Below, piece after piece: positions 7,968 to 15,620 of a DNA stretch of 38,177 bases (positions are counted from its first letter, which is position 1; each line of letters begins with the position of its first letter). The notes beneath the pieces are model-generated. The model was not told the origin of the DNA, searched no databases, and was given only the letters and a program-made list of their open reading frames with translations. A program made the position numbers and the translations under genes. Origin of the DNA: Lachnospiraceae bacterium (GTDB lineage: Bacteria > Bacillota > Clostridia > Lachnospirales > Lachnospiraceae); contig QOUV01000018.1 in the NCBI GenBank assembly GCA_003862155.1, positions 1 to 38,177 of the forward strand, given 5' to 3'.

Positions 7968-9818
7968 GTGAAAAGATTTTTAATGGGAAATGAGGCCATG
8001 GGACTTGGCGCAATCCACGCCGGTGTAAATCTCGTGGCTGGTTATCCGGGGACTCCTTCGACAGAAATCCTCGAGACTGTAGCAAAAAACAACGACGGCT
8101 CGATCCATGTCGAGTGGTCTGTAAATGAGAAAGCGGCAATGGAGGTCGCTGCCGGTGCAGCGTACTCTGGAGCGAGGGCACTCGTTACTATGAAGCAGGT
8201 CGGATTAAACGTGGCGACTGACCCGCTGATGAGCCTCGCATATGTGGGCGTTAAGGGAGGCCTCGTAATCGTATCGGCTGATGACCCGGGCCCTATCTCG
8301 TCGCAGACAGAGCAGGATACGAGGACTTTTGCGATGTTTTCAAAGATCCCGGTCTTTGACCCGTCAGACCCGCAGGAGGCCTACGATATGATAAAGGATG
8401 CGTTCGAGCTCTCTGAAAAGATAGGAAGTCCAGTGCTTTTCAGGCCGACGACAAGAGTCTGCCACGGGTGTGCCTCAATCGATGTCGCAGACTCATATAA
8501 GAAAAATGTCCCGGAAGGGTTCGTAAAGGATACGATGCGATGGGTCATTTTCCCCCGCACTTCATTTTTAAATCACGAAAAGATTGAGAAGAGAAATCCG
8601 GCACTGGGAGAGGAGCTCTCTGACTATAAATTTAATTCCGTAGTAAAGCGGAATGGAAAAAAGGGTATAGCTTCAGGCGGTGTTTCATGGGCATATCTCA
8701 ATGAGGCCGTCTCACAGCTTGGGGACGATAAGTTTAATGACACTTCGCTTTTCAGGGTCGCAACTCCGTTCCCATTTCCAGAGAAGGCAGCTCTTAAATT
8801 CTTAGACGGGCTCGACGAAGTCCTCTGCCTTGAGGAACTCGACCCGGTGATAGAGAGGGCGCTTATTTTTACAGCAGGAAAATATCACCTGAAGACGAAA
8901 ATTTACGGAAAGCTCGACGGGACTACTGCCGCAGCCGGTGAAAATTCACCGGAGTCCGTGATCAGGTATGTCTCTTCATTTTTGGGAATAGAAAACCTTA
9001 AAGCGGGAGAGCTTCCGGAAAAGCCAAAGACTCCAGTGCGTCCGCCTGTTCTCTGTGCAGGCTGTCCGCACCGCGCATCGTTTTATGCGGTAAAGCAGGC
9101 TATGAAGGGCAGAAAGGCAGTTTTTTGCGGAGATATCGGCTGCTACACTTTGGGAAACGCCATGCCGCTTGATATGGTAGATACCTGTCTTTGTATGGGA
9201 GCTGATGTAACGATCGCTCAGGGCATCAGGGCAATTGATAAAGACACTACTGCTTTTTCATTCATTGGAGATTCTACATTCTTTGCATCGGGAATTACAG
9301 GTGTGATAAATGCGGTCTATAATCACAATGATATAGTGCTTATAGTCCTTGACAATTCGACGACCGCAATGACGGGCCATCAGCCGCATCCGGGCACCGG
9401 GATTACGATGATGGACTTTTTTGAGAAGAGAAAACAGGGGATTCGCGAGGATATCGCGAATGCAGTCTCTATTGAGAACATTCTCCGCGGGATCGGGCTC
9501 TCCTTCGTTGAGACAGTCGACCCGTTTGACCAGAAGAAGGCAATAGATACAGTTAAGAAAGCTGCCTGTGAGCCGGGGGTAAAGGCAGTTATTTTCAAAG
9601 CGCCCTGCATCGCGCTTGAGAAGCCTAAGAGGGCATATTCAGTCGATACAGATAAATGTATCGGATGCAGGAAGTGCATCACAGAGATTGGCTGCCCGGC
9701 TATTTCCATGAACGAAGGTAAGGCAGAGATCGAGAAGTCGCTCTGCTATGGATGCAGCCTCTGTGAGACGATCTGCCCTGTAGGCGCTATCGGAGTGAAA
9801 GGAGGAGCAGATGACTAA
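7968..9818 (+). CDS. iorA: Indolepyruvate:ferredoxin oxidoreductase, alpha subunit
   Basis: The 616-residue protein is of normal family length. It catalyses thiamine-diphosphate-dependent, oxygen-sensitive oxidative decarboxylation of aryl pyruvates (indolepyruvate, phenylpyruvate, 4-hydroxyphenylpyruvate) to aryl-acetyl-CoA with reduction of ferredoxin; the reverse carboxylation is also possible. The N-terminal pyrimidine-binding domain begins RFLMGNEAMGLGAIHAGV and carries GYPGTPSTE. The central region has the CAGCPHR cysteines (near residue 363), and the TDP-binding domain has FIGDSTF (near 433) with LDNSTTAMTGHQPHPG. A C-terminal two-cluster ferredoxin domain (about 560-616) shows CIGCRKC and CYGCSLCETICPVGA. 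The only plausible start is GTG. The gene overlaps iorB by 8 bases, and the operon runs on into paaK. Confidence 0.96.
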   Translation: MKRFLMGNEAMGLGAIHAGVNLVAGYPGTPSTEILETVAKNNDGSIHVEWSVNEKAAMEVAAGAAYSGARALVTMKQVGLNVATDPLMSLAYVGVKGGLVIVSADDPGPISSQTEQDTRTFAMFSKIPVFDPSDPQEAYDMIKDAFELSEKIGSPVLFRPTTRVCHGCASIDVADSYKKNVPEGFVKDTMRWVIFPRTSFLNHEKIEKRNPALGEELSDYKFNSVVKRNGKKGIASGGVSWAYLNEAVSQLGDDKFNDTSLFRVATPFPFPEKAALKFLDGLDEVLCLEELDPVIERALIFTAGKYHLKTKIYGKLDGTTAAAGENSPESVIRYVSSFLGIENLKAGELPEKPKTPVRPPVLCAGCPHRASFYAVKQAMKGRKAVFCGDIGCYTLGNAMPLDMVDTCLCMGADVTIAQGIRAIDKDTTAFSFIGDSTFFASGITGVINAVYNHNDIVLIVLDNSTTAMTGHQPHPGTGITMMDFFEKRKQGIREDIANAVSIENILRGIGLSFVETVDPFDQKKAIDTVKKAACEPGVKAVIFKAPCIALEKPKRAYSVDTDKCIGCRKCITEIGCPAISMNEGKAEIEKSLCYGCSLCETICPVGAIGVKGGADD

Positions 9819-10407
9819 GAGTATTCTCCTATGCGGAGTCGGAGGCCAGGGAACAGTTAAGGCTTCAAGGATCATTGCACTCTCCGGTATGGAGGCAGGG
9901 CTTTACGCAAGAACAGCTGAGACCATTGGAATGGCCCAGAGAGGCGGCTCGGTAGTAAGCCATGTCAGGATTTCAGACAGTCCGATCGCATCTCCAATGA
10001 TCCCGAAGCATACCGCCGATGTGCTTATTGCTTTCGAGCCTGGAGAGGCCGTAAGGTGTATAGATTATCTGAAAGACGACGGAGTCGTAATTGTAAATAA
10101 CAAGGCAGTAAAGCCTGTTACTGCAAGCCTCAGCGGTTCTGACTACGACGGATCCGATGCGATAAAATATTTACAGGATAATTTTTCACATGTGAGTCTT
10201 ATTGACGGTGATCTGATCTGTGAAAAATGCGGCTCGGATAAAGTCTTAAATATCGCTCTTCTCGCGGGCGCAGCCGCCTCGGGAGAACTCGGGATAACAG
10301 TTGAAGGGCTTAAATGTGCCATCAGAAAGCAGCTTCCGGAAAAGACTCACGAGATGAATTTCAAGGCAGTGGATTACGTTAACGGATTGCTTAAACAGGA
10401 GGCATAA
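9811..10407 (+). CDS. iorB: Indolepyruvate:ferredoxin oxidoreductase, beta subunit
   Basis: The 198-residue protein is the gamma-type domain of 2-oxoacid:ferredoxin oxidoreductases and partners IorA. It starts with the family glycine-rich motif ILLCGVGGQGTVKASRI and contains ARTAETIGMAQRGGSVVSHVRI. Length and motifs match the family. The start codon lies inside the end of iorA, behind GGAGG, so the two subunits should be translated in step. paaK follows one base after the stop codon. The alpha and beta subunits together form the active heterotetramer in characterised archaeal enzymes; the same is inferred here. Confidence 0.95.
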   Translation: MTKSILLCGVGGQGTVKASRIIALSGMEAGLYARTAETIGMAQRGGSVVSHVRISDSPIASPMIPKHTADVLIAFEPGEAVRCIDYLKDDGVVIVNNKAVKPVTASLSGSDYDGSDAIKYLQDNFSHVSLIDGDLICEKCGSDKVLNIALLAGAAASGELGITVEGLKCAIRKQLPEKTHEMNFKAVDYVNGLLKQEA

Positions 10408-10408
10408 A

Positions 10409-11647
10409 ATGGAGATCAGTGCAGAACAGCTTGAACTCGTAAATGAGAGAATTCACGATCTGGAGAAGGCAGACAGTTTTTATGGAAAAAAGCTCGAAGA
10501 AGCTGGGATCCACGAAGTACATTCGGCGGACGATTTTAAAAAGCTTCCGTTCTCTGAGAAGAAGGATTTGAGGGACGCCTATCCGCTCGGACTTATGACA
10601 GCCCCTGAGGAAAAGATCGTTCGAATCCACTCATCTTCAGGAACGACAGGAAAACCTGTAATCATTCCCTACACCCAGAAGGATGTCGATGACTGGGCCA
10701 CGATGTTTGCAAGATGCTACGAGGTCGCAGGTGTCACAAATAAAGACAGGGTGCAGATCACACCAGGATACGGCCTCTGGACCGCAGGAATCGGATTTCA
10801 GGCCGGATGCGAAAAGCTTGGAGCCATGGCTATTCCTATGGGACCGGGAAATACAAATAAGCAGATCGATATGATGATCGCCCTAAATTCTACAGTCCTC
10901 TGCGCTACTTCAAGCTATGCCCTCCTCCTTGCAGAGGAAGTCGAAAAGCGTGGCCTTGAGGATCAGGTTCATCTGAAGAAGGGCCTTATTGGCTCCGAGC
11001 GCTGGAGCGATAAGATGAGAAACAAGATCAAGGCGATCCTTGGAATTGAGCTCTACGATATATACGGCCTGACCGAGATCTACGGTCCGGGAATCGGCAT
11101 AAGCTGTAAAGAAGAGTCCGGTATGCACTACTGGGATGACTACATCTATCTTGAGATAATAAATTCCAAGACAGGAGAGACGCTTCCGGATGGCGAGTGG
11201 GGTGAGATAGTTATTACCACCCTCAAAAAAGAGGGCGCCCCTCTTATCAGATACAGGACTCACGATATATCAAGGATAATTCCGGAACCTTGCAGCTGCG
11301 GACTCAAGTATCCGAGGATAGATATTATCCAGGGCAGGACAGATGATATGATGAAGATCCACGGAGTAAACGTCTTCCCGGCCCAGATCGAAGAGATCCT
11401 TGGAGAGTTCGACGAGACGACAAGCGAGTACCAGATCAGGATCTCGCATCTCGACGGAAAAGACACTATGCGTCTCTATATCGAGGCAGTTTCAGGAAAG
11501 GTCGATTTCGAGGGACTTGGCCTTAAAGTTGCCGAGAAGGTAAAGAGCAGGATCGGATTTACGCCTATCGTAAAAGTAGTCGAGAATGGACTTCTGCCTA
11601 GAAGCACAAAGAAGACCAAACGTGTTATTGATGAGAGATTTGAGTAA
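10409..11647 (+). CDS. paaK: Phenylacetate-CoA ligase family adenylate-forming enzyme
   Basis: The 412-residue ANL-superfamily enzyme joins aryl-acetates to CoA via an acyl-adenylate. Visible are the P-loop-like SSSGTTGKPV (near 74-83), the A5 motif YGLTEIYGPG (near 216) and the hinge RTDDMMKIHGVNVFPAQIEE, all typical of PaaK. It is slightly shorter than the usual 430 residues but appears complete. AGGAGG lies six bases before the ATG. It is the last gene of iorA-iorB-paaK and is followed by a strong terminator. With IorAB it connects aryl pyruvates and aryl-acetates through aryl-acetyl-CoA. In anaerobes this can serve synthesis of aromatic amino acids from aryl-acetates or their fermentation, and the direction cannot be told from sequence. 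The ligase might use indoleacetate or hydroxyphenylacetate as well. Confidence 0.93.
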   Translation: MEISAEQLELVNERIHDLEKADSFYGKKLEEAGIHEVHSADDFKKLPFSEKKDLRDAYPLGLMTAPEEKIVRIHSSSGTTGKPVIIPYTQKDVDDWATMFARCYEVAGVTNKDRVQITPGYGLWTAGIGFQAGCEKLGAMAIPMGPGNTNKQIDMMIALNSTVLCATSSYALLLAEEVEKRGLEDQVHLKKGLIGSERWSDKMRNKIKAILGIELYDIYGLTEIYGPGIGISCKEESGMHYWDDYIYLEIINSKTGETLPDGEWGEIVITTLKKEGAPLIRYRTHDISRIIPEPCSCGLKYPRIDIIQGRTDDMMKIHGVNVFPAQIEEILGEFDETTSEYQIRISHLDGKDTMRLYIEAVSGKVDFEGLGLKVAEKVKSRIGFTPIVKVVENGLLPRSTKKTKRVIDERFE

Positions 11648-11652
11648 ACATA

Positions 11653-11680
11653 AGACCTGGCCAGCTGGCCAGGTCTTTTT
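11653..11680 (+). terminator. Terminator of iorA-iorB-paaK
   Basis: AGACCTGGCCAG followed directly by CTGGCCAGGTCT forms a 24-base perfect palindrome (11653-11676) that folds as a 10-bp stem with an AGCT loop. It is followed by TTTTT. It lies 5 bases after the paaK stop codon. Confidence 0.9.
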
Positions 11681-11748
11681 CTTCATAAATTCACATCTCG
11701 TTTTAAATTTATTGTACACTTTTGCACACAATTTGCAATGGGCTTTAG

Positions 11749-11757
11749 TGCTATAAT
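11749..11757 (+). promoter_or_regulatory. Extended -10 promoter before the 335-residue membrane protein
   Basis: TGCTATAAT is an extended -10 element (TGN plus a perfect TATAAT at 11752-11757). No good -35 stands at the right distance. The start site would be near 11764, about 40 bases before the ATG. Confidence 0.55.
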
Positions 11758-11803
11758 GTTTTTAGCTTAAAGCGAAAATCTAGGATAAGGAATTTTTTTT
11801 AAA

Positions 11804-12811
11804 ATGGCAAAGTTAAGATCAATAAGCAGTCAGTCTTTAGATGAAGATGAAGTGATTGAAGACAGAAAGCACTGCAGGAAGTACAGTGTCTGCGGTGTCG
11901 GAAACAAGGCGATATTTGTACCTGGAAAGATCAGAAACAGAGTCCGCTACATTCCGTTCTCCGCTGTTACACACGTTTTTAAACGAGTCGCCTACAGCAA
12001 TGCAGATGGCAGGGGAATGCTTGCGCCGGTGCTCTACATGGTAATAAGATACGACGATGGCAGGGAGTGGCAGTATATTTTTAAAAATATGAATGAGGCC
12101 GACAGGATGTTAAAGGACATCTCAGAGGCTGCTCCGAATATCTATACGATGAGCCCTGCAGGAGTCGAGAAGGAGAAAAGAGAGGAAGAGCTCAGGAAGA
12201 AGATGGAATCGAAGGAGCTCTCTGAGAAGGCGCAGAAGGCGATCCGCGCACTGCAGCGCGATGAAGTCTGCCTTAAAAAGAGCCCTGGTCTCTATGAGAA
12301 TCTCTCCGGCATGGCAAAGATAAAGCGTAAGCTTGACCTTATAAAGCCCCAGTATAAGGCAATCGCTTTTATCCTGCTTCTTGCGGGAATCGTTGGATTT
12401 GCAGTGTCCCTTGTCCTTCGCCTGATGGGCCTTATGGCATCGGGTCCTGCGGTAATCACAATGCTTGTGTGCGCTATGCTTATAATCCTTATGATAAACT
12501 CGAAGGTTTTGCCTGGTCCTGTAAAGAACAAAAGGAATGTGGACAGGGATTACAACAGGGCACTCCACGATATGGAGCATTTTCTCGGCGGCTTTGAAAG
12601 CTACCACCTGCCGGCCAGATACAGCCATCCTGTTGTTATTGAGATGTTAAAGCGCATTATAAGAGAGGAGAGGGCAGAGACAATTGACGAGGCCCTTGAA
12701 GTCTTAAAGGAGGACCTGAAGGCCTGCGACAGCACGAAAGTAGTGAGCAGGGAAGAGTATCAGGAGATTGTTACGGTAAAACCGATGTTTACAGTTGCTA
12801 ATTATATGTGA
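11804..12811 (+). CDS. Uncharacterised two-helix membrane protein
   Basis: I do not recognise this 335-residue protein. The N-terminal part (about 20-115) looks like a compact cytoplasmic beta-rich domain (KAIFVPGKIRNRVRYIPFSAVTHVFKR and VLYMVIRYDDGREWQYIF split by turns), reminiscent of PH-like folds. A charged, Lys/Glu-rich helical stretch follows (about 121-155). A helical hairpin (about 185-208 and 213-235) is probably membrane-embedded, and the C-terminal cytoplasmic region (about 240-335) is helical and acidic. There is no signal peptide or catalytic motif. The ribosome-binding site is weak (AAGG about 13 bases upstream), though no better start is available. It is a single-gene unit between the paaK terminator and cstA, with no terminator of its own visible. 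Confidence 0.7.
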   Translation: MAKLRSISSQSLDEDEVIEDRKHCRKYSVCGVGNKAIFVPGKIRNRVRYIPFSAVTHVFKRVAYSNADGRGMLAPVLYMVIRYDDGREWQYIFKNMNEADRMLKDISEAAPNIYTMSPAGVEKEKREEELRKKMESKELSEKAQKAIRALQRDEVCLKKSPGLYENLSGMAKIKRKLDLIKPQYKAIAFILLLAGIVGFAVSLVLRLMGLMASGPAVITMLVCAMLIILMINSKVLPGPVKNKRNVDRDYNRALHDMEHFLGGFESYHLPARYSHPVVIEMLKRIIREERAETIDEALEVLKEDLKACDSTKVVSREEYQEIVTVKPMFTVANYM

Positions 12812-12865
12812 ATTTTGCACAAAAAATAATTGAAAAATAACCATGCGATTAGACATTGTGCCGTA

Positions 12866-12922
12866 TTTTGTACATTTTTTGTGACCAAATTTGTTGAATT
12901 TAACTAAATGTAGCATTAAAAT
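12866..12922 (+). promoter_or_regulatory. Promoter of the first cstA with conserved upstream 9-mer
   Basis: TTGAAT (12894-12899), a 17-base spacer ending TAGCAT and TAAAAT (12917-12922) form the promoter. TTTTGTACA at 12866-12874 lies exactly 19 bases upstream of the -35. The second cstA has the same -35, spacer length, spacer end, -10, and the same 9-mer at the same distance, while the sequence between differs, which suggests a bound regulator. Confidence 0.75.
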
Positions 12923-12928
12923 GTATTT

Positions 12929-13015
12929 GTGTAAAAAGGTTGGGTCTCCTGTATAGATGTTGCCACGATTACGCAGGGGGTCCGGGTTATAGAGTAGAAA
13001 GAAGGGAAATGTAAT
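12929..13015 (+). promoter_or_regulatory. Structured 5' leader of the first cstA
   Basis: The predicted leader of about 87 bases has a hairpin with CTCCTG (12946-12951) pairing CAGGGG (12974-12979), which can be extended outward to about 12 pairs (12940-12985) with several G-U pairs. The 22-base loop contains TGTTGCC. The Shine-Dalgarno region AAAGAAGGGA follows. The leader of the second cstA has the same layout with a slightly different stem and loop. Confidence 0.55.
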
Positions 13016-14599
13016 ATGGCAACTTTTATAATTGGTTTGTGTATTCTGGTTGGCGGAGGCTATCTCTACGGACACTTTGTAGAGCGTGTCTTCGAACCAG
13101 ACGACAGAGAGACACCGGCTTATTCAAAGCAGGATGGTGTCGACTATGTCCCGATGGCGACATGGAGGAACGCACTTATTAACCTGCTTAATATCGCAGG
13201 AACGGGACCTATCCTTGGACCTATTCAGGGTATCCTGTTCGGACCTCTGGCATTTATCGCAATGCCTCTCGGATGTGTTTTAGGCGGTTCGATGCACGAT
13301 TACTTCTGTGGTATGATCTGCACCCGTGAAGGTGGAGAACAGATGCCACAGTTCGTTGGAAAGTACACGAACAAAGGTATCTACTACCTCTACAACGTAT
13401 TCATCTGTATTCTTCTGATTCTCTGTGGAACAGTGTTTATCTACACTCCTGGTGATATCTTTGATACCCAGATCCTCGGACGCTCAGGTGCAGCTACAGA
13501 TTACGTTACATGGATCGTTTACACCTGCATCTTCATTTACTACCTGATCGCTACGGTATTCCCTATTGATAAGATCATCGGACGTATCTATCCTATCTTC
13601 GGTGCTATTCTTCTTATCTCAGCAGTTGGTATCTTCATTGCCATCTTTGCCAAGGGATATCCTCTTACGAATGTATGGGGCAGCTGGGATACAGTTGGCA
13701 AGTTTGCATCCGATGGCGGTTTTAACTATGGCGCTTACTTTGGATCGAGTCCATTCGCAGCGAATGGTCACCACTTCATTCCTGTATTCTTCGTTACAGT
13801 AGCCTGCGGTATCCTTTCAGGATTCCATTCTACACAGACTTCTATCGTATCACGTACTATAAAGAGTGAGAAGAGCGGCCGTTTCGTATTCTACGATATG
13901 ATGCTCACAGAAGGCTTCATCGCTATGTGCTGGGCAGCCGGTACAATGGCTATGATCAATCTTGGAGCCAAGGCTGGTGGCGTTACGATGACAAAGGATG
14001 GCCTCTTCCAGGCTATGCAGGCTGGAAAGCTTGTACAGGTCAACGCTACGACTGTTGTAGGTGTCCTCTGCAAGAACGCACTTGGACCTATAGGCGGTAT
14101 GATCGCTATCATCGGTGTTATCGTACTTCCTATTACATCAGGTGATACAGCACTCAGATCTGTAAGACTTACTATCACAGATACCTTCCATCTGAAGCAG
14201 AATTCGAACGCAAAACGTCTTGGACTTGCAGCTCCTATCTTTGCAGTCGTATATGTTATCCTTATCTGGGCTAAGATGGATGCCAACGGATTCAATACTC
14301 TCTGGAGATACTTCGGCTGGTCCAACCAGATGATGACACTGTTCGCTCTGGCATCGGTTTGCATCTACCTGTACGCTCACGGCAAAGGCCGCTTCGCCTG
14401 GATGCCAATGATGATCGCATCCTTCTATTCATTCGTAACCTGCGCATTCATCATGAGCCAGCAGATCGGATTCAATCTTCCTTGGAACGTTTCGTATATC
14501 ATTGCGATCGTCTGGACGATCTTCTATCTGTTTATCACGATTCACGCCGGAAAAAAGAGAGCAAATACAGCACCATCAGGACAGACAGTGGCAGCCTGA
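13016..14599 (+). CDS. cstA: CstA-family carbon starvation / pyruvate-type transporter (copy 1)
   Basis: The 527-residue polytopic membrane protein belongs to the CstA family, whose studied members import pyruvate or peptides. Family hallmarks are visible: EPDDRETPAY near residue 27, GTGPILGPIQG, GSMHDYFCGM, SGFHSTQTSIVSRTIKSE, EGFIAMCWAAGTMAMI and LPITSGDTALRS. Roughly 13 or more hydrophobic segments are present. It is much shorter than E. coli CstA (701 residues) and matches the short form of anaerobic Firmicutes. The ATG follows AAGAAGGGA. By eye it is about 80 percent identical to the second copy, so they are a duplication. Codon choice is more uniform than in neighbours, as in well-expressed genes. 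It is monocistronic, ended by the terminator at 14637-14685. The substrate (pyruvate, peptides or another) is not shown. Confidence 0.93.
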   Translation: MATFIIGLCILVGGGYLYGHFVERVFEPDDRETPAYSKQDGVDYVPMATWRNALINLLNIAGTGPILGPIQGILFGPLAFIAMPLGCVLGGSMHDYFCGMICTREGGEQMPQFVGKYTNKGIYYLYNVFICILLILCGTVFIYTPGDIFDTQILGRSGAATDYVTWIVYTCIFIYYLIATVFPIDKIIGRIYPIFGAILLISAVGIFIAIFAKGYPLTNVWGSWDTVGKFASDGGFNYGAYFGSSPFAANGHHFIPVFFVTVACGILSGFHSTQTSIVSRTIKSEKSGRFVFYDMMLTEGFIAMCWAAGTMAMINLGAKAGGVTMTKDGLFQAMQAGKLVQVNATTVVGVLCKNALGPIGGMIAIIGVIVLPITSGDTALRSVRLTITDTFHLKQNSNAKRLGLAAPIFAVVYVILIWAKMDANGFNTLWRYFGWSNQMMTLFALASVCIYLYAHGKGRFAWMPMMIASFYSFVTCAFIMSQQIGFNLPWNVSYIIAIVWTIFYLFITIHAGKKRANTAPSGQTVAA

Positions 14600-14636
14600 G
14601 ATGGATTAGCTGATTTTTAGTAATTTAGTTTAGAAA

Positions 14637-14685
14637 AGCAGGTCACTGCGCGGGGGTTTTCCTGAGCGGTGGCCTGCTGTTTTTT
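14637..14685 (+). terminator. Terminator after the first cstA
   Basis: AGCAGGTCACTGC (14637-14649) pairs with GCGGTGGCCTGCT (14666-14678), giving 13 pairs including two G-U, and is followed by GTTTTTT. The AAA+ gene starts only 12 bases later without a clear promoter between, so the downstream pair may depend on read-through of this terminator. Confidence 0.85.
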
Positions 14686-14696
14686 AAGGAAATTTT

Positions 14697-15620
14697 ATGA
14701 AAGACATTATCGAATTTTTAAAAAAAGAGGGAGTATCGGACCGCATTTTAAAAGATGTGGTAAACTTCAGGAACTACTACAAAGTTGACCCCGACCTTTC
14801 GGACAGGATTCCGGAGCCGCAGTACAACTACTATGGCACACAGGTCTGGGAACAGGCGCTTTCTACTCTTGCTGCCGGACAGAACCTGCTTCTCGTAGGA
14901 CCGAAAGCCACTGGTAAAAATGTCCTGGCCGAGGGCCTGGCACTTGCGTTCTCCCGTCCGCAGTGGGATATTTCACTCTATATTAATACGGATGCGGCTT
15001 CGCTCATCGGTACAGATACATTTAAAGACGGAGAAGTATCGCTTCGAAAAGGACCTATCCTCCAATGCGCAGAAAACGGTGGTTTTGGCGTATTAGACGA
15101 AGTAAATATGGCAAAGAATGAGTCACTTGCAGTTTTGCATGCGACTCTTGATTTCAGGCGTGTTATAGATGTGCCTGGATACGAGAGGATTCATCTGAAC
15201 GAGGCCACCCGTTTCATTGGTACAATGAACTATGGCTATGCCGGTACCCGTGAATTAAATGAGGCTTTGGCGTCGCGCTTTATGATAATCCAGATGCCTG
15301 TCATCGCAGAGGATAACTTGAAGAAGCTTATCTCAGCAAATTATCCGGACCTTAAAGACGATTTTGTGACGCAGTTTGCAGAACTTTTTTCAGAGATCAG
15401 AAAGAAATGCGAGGGCGGTGAGATTTCTTCGAAGGCACTCGACCTTCGAGGCCTGATGTCATCGATCGGTATGATAGACAAGGGACTCGGCGTAAACGAT
15501 GCCCTTAAACTTGGCGTTGTTAACAAGTGCTTTGACGAATACGAGAGGCAGCTTGTAAACGATATTGTGACTGTCAGATTCCCTAAGACTTTGGACAGGG
15601 AAAGTATTTTTAAGAATTAA
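14697..15620 (+). CDS. MoxR/NorQ-type AAA+ ATPase
   Basis: The 307-residue AAA+ protein is of the MoxR/CbbQ/NorQ group, which works with a VWA partner to remodel or load metal into target enzymes. Visible are Walker A GPKATGKN (68-75), Walker B GVLDEVN (131-137), sensor 1 IGTMN (174-178) and the likely arginine finger in ASRF (R194). Walker A ends in Asn where Ser or Thr, which helps hold magnesium, is expected; the rest is intact, so ATP binding is likely but hydrolysis should be checked. AAGGA lies six bases before the ATG. The stop codon overlaps the start of the VWA gene (TAATG), so the two are made together. The pair stands between two cstA paralogues. Its client protein is unknown. Confidence 0.88.
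   Translation: MKDIIEFLKKEGVSDRILKDVVNFRNYYKVDPDLSDRIPEPQYNYYGTQVWEQALSTLAAGQNLLLVGPKATGKNVLAEGLALAFSRPQWDISLYINTDAASLIGTDTFKDGEVSLRKGPILQCAENGGFGVLDEVNMAKNESLAVLHATLDFRRVIDVPGYERIHLNEATRFIGTMNYGYAGTRELNEALASRFMIIQMPVIAEDNLKKLISANYPDLKDDFVTQFAELFSEIRKKCEGGEISSKALDLRGLMSSIGMIDKGLGVNDALKLGVVNKCFDEYERQLVNDIVTVRFPKTLDRESIFKN

Noticed and set aside
12122-12628. 168-codon open frame antisense to the 335-residue membrane protein
   Set aside because: It is rich in His, Cys and Arg as expected from reading the complement of coding sequence; no start signal.
12929-13015. Known riboswitch (c-di-GMP, T-box or similar) in the cstA leader
   Set aside because: The diagnostic cores of those classes are not present; only the simple hairpin and the shared loop motif are seen.
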